A DNA stretch of 64,000 nt from Fibrobacter sp. UWR2 (GTDB taxonomy: Bacteria; Fibrobacterota; Fibrobacteria; Fibrobacterales; Fibrobacteraceae): contig NZ_MWQE01000002.1 in the NCBI RefSeq assembly GCF_002210285.1, positions 359,129 through 423,128 on the forward strand. The letters run 5' to 3'. Under the pieces are notes generated by a model. The model was not told the origin of the DNA. It ran no database searches and saw only the letters and a program-made list of their open reading frames with translations. This document shows, one piece after another, positions 53,827-60,446 of this stretch; the stretch's first letter is position 1, and each line of letters begins with the position of its first letter. The translations under genes and the position numbers were made by a program.

Positions 53827-54813
53827 ATGAGAAATTTAATCATTACCTTTTTGTCAATGATTCTAGTCGCCCTCGGGGTGAAACTTTTTGTCGCGAAAAA
53901 TGCCGAAAAGGCTGAATTTATTAGGCACGAGACGCTTGTAAACGAAGCCATGGAGTGCCTCGGGGCTGCCGACTGGAAGTGTGCCGAGAATGCCGTCAGG
54001 GGACTATTGTGTGATGCTCCTCACGATACAAACCTGCAACTCCACCTTGCGGGAATCCTTTTCGAGCAGGAACGGTACGAGGACTGCATTCGCCTAATCG
54101 ACTCACTCGGCTATGCGGATGGAGATTTCGGGTTCCTCAAAAAGAAGTCCGCACAACTGATTCGCGAAATAGACGAACTGGGCGTCGAGCGATCCATGCA
54201 TTTCCGTGTGGAATTCGAGGGGAATCCTTCTAAAAGCGACGTGATGGAGGCCCTGGCCGTACTGGAGGTCGCCTACGATTCCCTATGCAATCTATTCGAT
54301 TTTAGGCCCGAAAACAAGATGAGCCTCGTGCTCTACAGGTCACGCGAGTACCAGGGAATGGGCCCGCGCCCAGACTGGGTGGCGGCGATATTCGACGGCA
54401 AACTCAGGATTCCTGTCGAAATGATGCATTACCGCGAAATCTACCGCCCCGTTCTTTTCCATGAACTCACACATTCCTTTGTGAGGGCAATGACGCGCGC
54501 CAAGGTGGCCCTCTGGATCAACGAGGGCATCGCTCAGGTGGTAGACGGGTCACGCACACAGAACCCACGGCCGGCCGGCGCGCCCCCTTCGCTGAATTCC
54601 CTGATCGAACCGTTCGTGAAGGAACCTTCCGCCGATGTAGCCGAACGGCTTTACTGGTATTCGCAGAAGATGGTAGAACGTATGCTGGCGAGGAACCCGG
54701 ATTTTGTGCATTTCAGGGAATTTATACAGAGCCTGCGCACGATGGAAACCGACGAGGCGCTCCTGAAGTTTTATGGGGTCAAGACGGCCCAACTGCTCGA
54801 CGAGGTGAAGTGA
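53827..54813 (+). CDS. Membrane-anchored gluzincin-type metallopeptidase with TPR-like N-terminus
   Basis: A 328-residue protein with an N-terminal membrane anchor (IITFLSMILVALGVKLFV), TPR-like helices over residues 35-110, and a peptidase-MA-like domain. HELTHSF near residue 212 supplies the HExxH zinc ligands and INEGIAQVV about 20 residues on supplies the third ligand Glu. The catalytic domain faces the periplasm. Substrate is unknown. The stop overlaps the asparaginase ATG (TGATG), so the two are coupled. Confidence 0.75.
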   Translation: MRNLIITFLSMILVALGVKLFVAKNAEKAEFIRHETLVNEAMECLGAADWKCAENAVRGLLCDAPHDTNLQLHLAGILFEQERYEDCIRLIDSLGYADGDFGFLKKKSAQLIREIDELGVERSMHFRVEFEGNPSKSDVMEALAVLEVAYDSLCNLFDFRPENKMSLVLYRSREYQGMGPRPDWVAAIFDGKLRIPVEMMHYREIYRPVLFHELTHSFVRAMTRAKVALWINEGIAQVVDGSRTQNPRPAGAPPSLNSLIEPFVKEPSADVAERLYWYSQKMVERMLARNPDFVHFREFIQSLRTMETDEALLKFYGVKTAQLLDEVK

Positions 54814-55769
54814 TGGCGAAGAAGAAGATTGTGATACTGACGACCGGCGGGACGATTGCCGGCATTGGCGAAGCGGGGAAGGACACGGGATACGTTTCGG
54901 GCCAGGTCTCGGGCGAAAGCCTCGTGGCTTCCGTTCCCGAATTAGCGGAATACGCGGACGTGCGCGTCGAGGAAATCTGCAACATCAATTCCGACGACAT
55001 GACGGACCGCATCTGGATAGAGCTTGCGAACCGCGTGAGGGAACTACAGGAAGACGAATCGGTGGACGGTATCGTAATTACGCACGGCACCGACACGATG
55101 GACGAGACCGCGTATTTCCTGAACCTCACGGTCAAGTGCGAAAAGCCTGTCATCATTACAGGGTCAATGAGGCCCTCTACTGCAAAAAATCCGGACGGGC
55201 CCGCAAACCTGCTGGGCGCCGTGCGGGTGGCAGCGGGCTTTGCCGTCGATGATGACCCTCCCGAGAACCTTGTGTGGGTCTACTTTGCGGGTAGCCTTTT
55301 CGATGCGAGGAACGTGCAGAAGTGCAGCGCCAGCGCGCTCGATGCCATGGGGGTAAATGCGCCGGGCGAGGGCGCAAGCCTAAACGCCCCGAGGGAAAAG
55401 AACTTCTTCGACGTCTCTAAACTGGATAGCCTACCGCGGGTGAATGTGGTGTATTTCTCGGTGGACGCAAGCCCGAAGGTACTGGAATATGCCGCATGTA
55501 TCTCCGACGGGCTCGTGATTGCGGGTGCGGGCTCGGGCGAGTTCAGCAAGGCATGGGCGGAGGCGCTTGCCGCCATCGATATCCCGGTGGTCATTGCCAG
55601 CCGGACAAATCACGGGGTCGTGACGCTCAACGAGACGCTTGCTCCCGGGCGGATATGCGCAGGCTCGCTTGCCCCGCAGAAGGCCGCCGTGCTCTTGCGG
55701 CTTTGCCTGACGGTATCGGAGAACCCGAGAGTCATACGGAACTATTTTGCAAATGCGCAGCAGGGTTGA
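54813..55769 (+). CDS. L-asparaginase, cytosolic type
   Basis: A 318-residue enzyme hydrolysing asparagine to aspartate and ammonia. VILTTGGTIAGI carries the nucleophile Thr (residue about 11), VITHGTDTMDETAYFLNL the second Thr-Asp pair near 90, and ITGSMRPSTAKNPDGPANLL the family segment. There is no signal peptide. The start ATG overlaps the previous stop; a GTG one codon earlier is possible. Normal length for bacterial asparaginases. Confidence 0.92.
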   Translation: MAKKKIVILTTGGTIAGIGEAGKDTGYVSGQVSGESLVASVPELAEYADVRVEEICNINSDDMTDRIWIELANRVRELQEDESVDGIVITHGTDTMDETAYFLNLTVKCEKPVIITGSMRPSTAKNPDGPANLLGAVRVAAGFAVDDDPPENLVWVYFAGSLFDARNVQKCSASALDAMGVNAPGEGASLNAPREKNFFDVSKLDSLPRVNVVYFSVDASPKVLEYAACISDGLVIAGAGSGEFSKAWAEALAAIDIPVVIASRTNHGVVTLNETLAPGRICAGSLAPQKAAVLLRLCLTVSENPRVIRNYFANAQQG

Positions 55770-55781
55770 ACTGGGCCTCTT

Positions 55782-55810
55782 TGCCATTTGCATGTGTATA
55801 AATGTATATT
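55782..55810 (+). promoter_or_regulatory. Promoter, leaderless spacing
   Basis: TTGCCA (55782-55787) and TATATT (55805-55810) are 17 bases apart; exactly six bases separate the -10 from ATG 55817. Confidence 0.55.
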
Positions 55811-55816
55811 GCCATC

Positions 55817-56713
55817 ATGCAGTTTACACGAAATCGATTCAATGTTTCAGGTACAGGCCGTGCAAGTAGCGCACTTTTTGCCTGCATGCTTGCCTGCATA
55901 CTCGGAAGCCTGCTTGCAGGTTGCGCAGGCCTGCGTGACGATGCCCGCGGAGGCGGTTCCGGCGGCGATTCGGACATGCGCGATACCCCGTGCGAGGAAT
56001 GCGGGGCCCGCGGCGAAATAGAACTGAAGATTACCGACGAGAAGTCTTACCGCGAATGGAACGCGAAAGCGTATTCCCGCATGGATTCCTCTGCGGTTGT
56101 GGGCGTATTCCCGACATTGCGAGTGAAGGCGATGCGCCCCGAGGTGTGCAAGATGTGCCACAGTTTCAGCGCGGACGCCCTGGATTTCGACCTTGCACAT
56201 GTAGAAGACTCCCTCTTCGTGAATGCTTTCCCGAAGATGCAGCGTGAACTGATGCTCCCCGGAATGCGGCTCCCGGACAAGGATTCCTTATATATCGATA
56301 CCCTTTCGGTAAGGCTCCTGAATTCCGCCTTTGCCGATGGCAAAAAGTTGGGCGATTTTACACCGTGGGTAGAACGTGACGGCATCGAACAGGCGTTCTC
56401 GCGCGAAGTCCCCGCTAAGCTCAAGGACTTGCTCTCTGGCATTGCCTCGCGGTACGAGGTGCGCTACCTGTCGCTCCCGCTGGTACTCGAGGTCGAGATG
56501 GACCCGGACCTGGGCAAGAGCGGCGGGTACACCTGGAAAATAGCGTGGAGCCTGTGGGACGCCCGTTACGGCGAACTGGTTTTTCTAGTCTATTCCGAAT
56601 TTACGGCAGCGACAACGAGCAGGGTGGCTCCCGAAAAAGAATGGGCCGCCCCCTTCGCCTCGCGCCTCTGGAAGATGTTCTCCACCGACCTGAACAGGCT
56701 CGAAAGCCACTAA
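55817..56713 (+). CDS. Lipoprotein with two Cys pairs
   Basis: A 298-residue lipoprotein (signal ending in SLLAGC). After a Gly-rich linker it has CEECGARGE and, about 50 residues on, CKMCH. This could be a zinc ribbon or, less likely, a single CxxCH haem site. The C-terminal half has beta strands (LPLVLEVEMDPDLGKSGGYT, WKIAWSLWDARYGELVFLVY) like those of outer-membrane lipoproteins of DUF4136/GNA1162 kind. No family can be named. ATG 55817 is chosen over 55802 because the earlier one lies within the -10 region. Confidence 0.6.
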   Translation: MQFTRNRFNVSGTGRASSALFACMLACILGSLLAGCAGLRDDARGGGSGGDSDMRDTPCEECGARGEIELKITDEKSYREWNAKAYSRMDSSAVVGVFPTLRVKAMRPEVCKMCHSFSADALDFDLAHVEDSLFVNAFPKMQRELMLPGMRLPDKDSLYIDTLSVRLLNSAFADGKKLGDFTPWVERDGIEQAFSREVPAKLKDLLSGIASRYEVRYLSLPLVLEVEMDPDLGKSGGYTWKIAWSLWDARYGELVFLVYSEFTAATTSRVAPEKEWAAPFASRLWKMFSTDLNRLESH

Positions 56714-56731
56714 TTACTATCTTTCCAAACC

Positions 56732-57583
56732 ATGAATACCCCCTTCTACGTTTTTATGAAACTCCTGCCGAAGAATGCGGCCAGCCGTATTTTCGGTATC
56801 TTCGTGCGCCTTCGTATTCCCTTCGTCTCGAAGCTTGCGCGTAACGCCTTTGCCGCTTACTACAAGCTGAACATGGAAGAATCGGAGTTCCCGCTCAAGC
56901 TTTACCGCAATATCGGGGAACTCTTTATCCGCAGGCTCAAGCCCGGTATGCGCCCCGTGGCCGATACCGAAATCGTCTCGCCGGTCGATGGCGTGCTCTC
57001 GCAGACGGGTACTTTCGACGAAAAGCAGGAACTTATCCAGGCGAAGGGAAAAACCTACACGCTCAAGGACCTGCTCCGCGATGACGAAATGGCGAAGCAT
57101 TTCGAGGGCGGCATGTTCGCGACAATATATCTCGCTCCTTTCAACTACCACCGCATCCACAGCCCGGTCAAGGGCGAACTTGTGGATGCCAGCTACTGCC
57201 CCGGCACCCTCTGGCCGGTCAATGTGGGCAGCGTGGAACGCGTCGAAGGGCTTTTCTGCATAAACGAACGCCTTACGAGCCGAATTCGCCTAGAAGATGG
57301 TTCCGAAATCCTCGTGGTGAAGGTCGGCGCCACCAACGTGGGCCGTATCGGAGTCGTGTACAGCGACAAGTTGCTCACGAATGCGGGCAAGCTCCCCAGG
57401 GACTGCAAGCGTCTCGACTGGAAGCCTTCCGAAAAGGTCTCGTTCGAAAAGGGAGGCGAACTCGGACGTTTCGAGATGGGCAGCACCGTTATACTCGTCG
57501 TAGACAAGAAGATCCGCGAACGCCATCCGGACCTGTTCAAGAACCGTCTCGGCTCCGCCGTGAAGGTGGGCGAGGCCCTGTAG
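56732..57583 (+). CDS. psd: Phosphatidylserine decarboxylase
   Basis: A 283-residue inner-membrane enzyme converting phosphatidylserine to phosphatidylethanolamine. FEMGSTVIL near residues 247-255 contains the Gly-Ser self-cleavage site (variant of LGST) that makes the pyruvoyl group. SPVDG near 83 and YHRIHSPV near 138 supply the Asp-His of the charge relay. It has the length and layout of group I enzymes. The next gene starts five bases downstream, so they are co-transcribed. Phosphatidylserine synthase is not in the window. Confidence 0.92.
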   Translation: MNTPFYVFMKLLPKNAASRIFGIFVRLRIPFVSKLARNAFAAYYKLNMEESEFPLKLYRNIGELFIRRLKPGMRPVADTEIVSPVDGVLSQTGTFDEKQELIQAKGKTYTLKDLLRDDEMAKHFEGGMFATIYLAPFNYHRIHSPVKGELVDASYCPGTLWPVNVGSVERVEGLFCINERLTSRIRLEDGSEILVVKVGATNVGRIGVVYSDKLLTNAGKLPRDCKRLDWKPSEKVSFEKGGELGRFEMGSTVILVVDKKIRERHPDLFKNRLGSAVKVGEAL

Positions 57584-57587
57584 GCAG

Positions 57588-58439
57588 ATGGTGTCGGTCC
57601 GGCGTTTTGTACAGGATGAACCTGCGCTCTACAAGGCTTCGCAGGAATTCGTCGCTTTACTTGCCAATGTTCCGGACCCGGTCCTTTCTGTTGCCCGCCG
57701 CGCAAACGGCCTGAATGCCCAGATAGCCTGGACTCTCCTCGGGACGGTCCTTTTTCAGGACAGGTCCTATACAGAAATAGAGCGCTTGCTCGAAGCTCTT
57801 TACATGAAGTTTCCGGATGAATTGCTCTGGACGCTCCCCGTACCTGCCGCCCCCCAAATCAATGCCGTCGTTGTCGACACCTTCGGGAGCCGCAACTGGA
57901 GCCTGTTCGAGCATGTTGCCGGAATTTTCTGGAGCGTGGGGTTGTTCGCACGCCGCCATCCAGATCTTGCCGCCTGGGCCCGTGAGCGCACCCCCGAAGA
58001 AATGTGGCGCGATCTCGGCGAAATCTACTTCATGGGCAAAAAGAGCGTGCGCCCAAAGGCGTGTGCCGCTATCTACCGCCTGCTCGCACCCGCCCCCCTC
58101 GGGCTAGGTATAGAATTCCGGAACGATGTACGCCCTGCGGGTGCAAAAAAACGCGGGATCATGCCACCGCTCCCGCTTACGATGGGGGCGCGCCGCTTCC
58201 TGGCTATTCTCGGGCCTGCGCGCGATACCGGCTTTGCGGATATGGAGCCCGAAAAGAAGCAGGCGCTTGCGAATACCTACTTTGCGGCACTTTGCAAGGA
58301 AAGCCCGTACCGTAGCGCCCATGCACTCCAGTTCTTCCTCGAAATCGGGAGCGAAGACTTTATATGCCGTGAAAGGACCGAAGGCTGTGCGAAGTGCCCG
58401 CTTTACGACTTCTGCGACTATGCGCTTTGCAGGGAGTGA
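57588..58439 (+). CDS. Protein with C-terminal endonuclease-III-type Fe-S loop
   Basis: A 283-residue protein, largely helical, whose C-terminus has CRERTEGCAKCPLYDFC. This is exactly C-x6-C-x2-C-x5-C, the [4Fe-4S] loop of endonuclease III and MutY. The helix-hairpin-helix and catalytic Lys/Asp of those DNA glycosylases are not clear in the earlier part, which has RANGLNAQIAWTLLGTVLFQ and MPPLPLTMGARRFLAILGP. It may be a divergent glycosylase or a Fibrobacter-specific Fe-S protein. It follows psd by five bases. Confidence 0.55.
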   Translation: MVSVRRFVQDEPALYKASQEFVALLANVPDPVLSVARRANGLNAQIAWTLLGTVLFQDRSYTEIERLLEALYMKFPDELLWTLPVPAAPQINAVVVDTFGSRNWSLFEHVAGIFWSVGLFARRHPDLAAWARERTPEEMWRDLGEIYFMGKKSVRPKACAAIYRLLAPAPLGLGIEFRNDVRPAGAKKRGIMPPLPLTMGARRFLAILGPARDTGFADMEPEKKQALANTYFAALCKESPYRSAHALQFFLEIGSEDFICRERTEGCAKCPLYDFCDYALCRE

Positions 58440-58447
58440 ACGCGTCT

Positions 58448-59305
58448 ATGCTAAATTTTAACCGTATGTTCCACCTGCAAAAGAAATTCCTGGTTCTTCT
58501 CGGTATCGCGATGCTTGCGGTCTGCGGCTGCAAGCAAGAAGAAGAGCGCCCGGTGGACTATCACGAAATCCTGTATAAGGATGTGCGCCCGATAGGTGTC
58601 CATGTGGACGAGCACCCCTCGACGCAGGATATTGCCGCCCTCGTTAAGCGAATCGACCTGCGCTACCCGGTGATGGTGGACGATACGCTCGACGTGTGCA
58701 TCCTTGAATTCAAGAGCGACGTCTACGCGATGGACTATTACACCAACAGCGGGCGCTTCCAAGGAATTATCCCGATTCTGCGCGGCTCGAATCTCGAACA
58801 AAGTATCCGTTCCGACGCCCGCATATTCATTTTCACACACGACAGTTTCCGCCGGTACGAGCGTAGCGACCTGGAACACTATGTACGCAGTTTCCCCGGC
58901 TATCATGGCGGGTTCCCGCAGGAATTCCTGAGCCTTCCGTTCGAGCACCGCGAATCGAACAAGACCTCCATCCAGACAAGGAACTTCCTCGGGGTCAAGT
59001 CTTACTTCCCGGTACTCGTGCAGAGCTACCGCAACTCTAACCTCCAGTGGAACGTTGCCCGCAGTTGGGAACAGGTCGAAGAGGACGCCTATACATCCTG
59101 GGCATCACAGTTGAAGAAGGCGAAGCCTGCCGAAATTGCCTACGACGTGGATGTCGTATACTTCACGGTGGGCGAGGGCGTAAACGGTATGGCTTCGCGC
59201 CTGTCGGGTGGGCGTGTGGTGGTGGTCTGGGGTTACCTGAGCTGGCCGGACCTTGAACGGAAGTTCTTTGTCGCCTCCGATCGAGTCTTCGAGGCTCGCT
59301 ATTAA
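58448..59305 (+). CDS. DUF4837-like or other lipoprotein, unknown
   Basis: A 285-residue lipoprotein (LVLLGIAMLAVCGC). It has mixed alpha/beta character with SDARIFIFTHDSFRRYERSD, EFLSLPFEHRESNKTS and FTVGEGVNGMASRLSGGR. Chosen start ATG 58448; ATG 58466 also fits. It starts nine bases after the Fe-S-loop gene and probably belongs to the same operon. No family is recognised with confidence. Confidence 0.5.
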   Translation: MLNFNRMFHLQKKFLVLLGIAMLAVCGCKQEEERPVDYHEILYKDVRPIGVHVDEHPSTQDIAALVKRIDLRYPVMVDDTLDVCILEFKSDVYAMDYYTNSGRFQGIIPILRGSNLEQSIRSDARIFIFTHDSFRRYERSDLEHYVRSFPGYHGGFPQEFLSLPFEHRESNKTSIQTRNFLGVKSYFPVLVQSYRNSNLQWNVARSWEQVEEDAYTSWASQLKKAKPAEIAYDVDVVYFTVGEGVNGMASRLSGGRVVVVWGYLSWPDLERKFFVASDRVFEARY

Positions 59306-59325
59306 CTATTTCACAATTCTTTTGT

Positions 59326-59331
59326 TATATT
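59326..59331 (+). promoter_or_regulatory. -10 box of the GerW-like gene, leaderless spacing
   Basis: TATATT ends six bases before ATG 59338; TTAACT at 59302-59307 gives an 18-base spacer. Confidence 0.45.
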
Positions 59332-59337
59332 AAAGTC

Positions 59338-59676
59338 ATGGCTATTGAAAAACTTGCAGAAACTCTTTTGGAAAAGCTCCGTTTCATCACCCAGGCGGAG
59401 ACCGTTATCGGCAAACCGATCCAGGCGGGTGAGTCCACTGTCGTGCCCGTGAGCCGCGTATCTGTAGGCTTCGGTTTCGGTGGTCACCAGAGCAAGGGAG
59501 ACACGTCCGCCTCCGGTGGTGGGGCCTCGGTCGAACCGGTGGCGTTCCTCGTCATCAAGGGCGACGACGTGCGCATTATGCCTATCAGCAAGGACAGTTC
59601 GCTCGTTTCGAAGGTCATGGACATCGTTCCCGACGTGGTAAACAAGTTTTCCGGCAAGAAGTCCGATGCCGAATAG
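59338..59676 (+). CDS. GerW/YtfJ-family protein
   Basis: A 112-residue cytosolic protein matching the YtfJ/GerW family (PF09579): a helical start (ALAETLLEKLR-like AIEKLAETLLEKLRFITQAE), then VIGKPIQAGESTVVPVSRVS, GFGFGGHQSKGD with a Gly-rich loop, and AFLVIKGDDVRIMPI. In Bacillus it is found in spores; in non-sporulating bacteria its function is unknown. It is a single gene. Confidence 0.8.
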   Translation: MAIEKLAETLLEKLRFITQAETVIGKPIQAGESTVVPVSRVSVGFGFGGHQSKGDTSASGGGASVEPVAFLVIKGDDVRIMPISKDSSLVSKVMDIVPDVVNKFSGKKSDAE

Positions 59677-59761
59677 GGCTCATTTTTCGCCGTTTTAAAC
59701 CTAATCGTAAAAAAATCCACTTTTTTTTAAAAAAGTCGTTCCGGCAGTGTTTTTTTGTGTA

Positions 59762-59778
59762 TATTCCAAGTTGGAATA
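59762..59778. promoter_or_regulatory. Palindromic operator of the PadR gene
   Basis: TATTCCAA and TTGGAATA are perfect 8-base arms around one G. The palindrome overlaps a TATATT -10 (59760-59765) just before the PadR gene, as expected for autorepression. Confidence 0.65.
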
Positions 59779-59791
59779 GAAAGAGGTACAC

Positions 59792-60397
59792 ATGAACCGT
59801 TATGACTTGGTCCTTCTGGGCCTTATCCTTGAAAAGGAGCGCAGCGGCTACGATATTATCACGGAAATAAGCAACCGTGAACTTGACCGCTGGGCCAACC
59901 TGAGCACTTCCACCGTATATAACCGCCTTACTACGCTCGAGAAGAACGAGTGCATTGTCGGGCGTGCCGAACGCGATGGAAACCGCCCGGAACGCATGGT
60001 TTTCAATATCACTGAAAAGGGTAGGGAAGTACTGCGCAAGGAGGTCCTCAAACACTTGACCGGGTTCAATGATGACCCGCGCACGCTCGGTTTTGCCTTC
60101 CTTTACGGCGCCGAGAACAAGGAACTCATCCGCACGCTGGAGGTCCACGAACGCCGCCTGGTGCAGGAAATCGAGAACCTCGAGAAGATGATTGCCGAAG
60201 AACCGCGCCCCACGCTCTACCCCGAGGGACCGTTCCTCAACTGCATGAGCCGCGACCATATCCTTGTGGAACTCAAGTACGTGCGTGCCGCTATTGGCAT
60301 CCTGCGCGACCCGATCCGCAACAAGAAGCTCGACGGCTACTTCTACATCAATTTCGGCAACCGCGATTTCGAGAACTTCAACCAGAAAAAAGACTAA
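59792..60397 (+). CDS. PadR-family transcription regulator
   Basis: A 201-residue winged-helix repressor. Residues 1-85 are the PadR domain (LVLLGLILEKERSGYDIITE, STSTVYNRLTTLEKNECIVG, GRAERDGNRPERMVFNITEK) and the C-terminal part is a Vir-type dimerising helix bundle (HERRLVQEIENLEKMIAEE). The regulated target is unknown; autoregulation is suggested by the palindrome at its promoter. The GH94 gene starts 50 bases after its stop, with its own ribosome site, so it may be a target. An AAGAGG site precedes the ATG. Confidence 0.9.
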   Translation: MNRYDLVLLGLILEKERSGYDIITEISNRELDRWANLSTSTVYNRLTTLEKNECIVGRAERDGNRPERMVFNITEKGREVLRKEVLKHLTGFNDDPRTLGFAFLYGAENKELIRTLEVHERRLVQEIENLEKMIAEEPRPTLYPEGPFLNCMSRDHILVELKYVRAAIGILRDPIRNKKLDGYFYINFGNRDFENFNQKKD

Positions 60398-60446
60398 TTT
60401 TTCTATATTTACCGCGTTGAATTTAACCCCCTCTTACGGAGACAAA

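Noticed and set aside
60264..60446. Extension of the GH94 gene into the PadR gene
   Set aside because: It overlaps a certain gene in another frame, and a clear ribosome site precedes ATG 60447.
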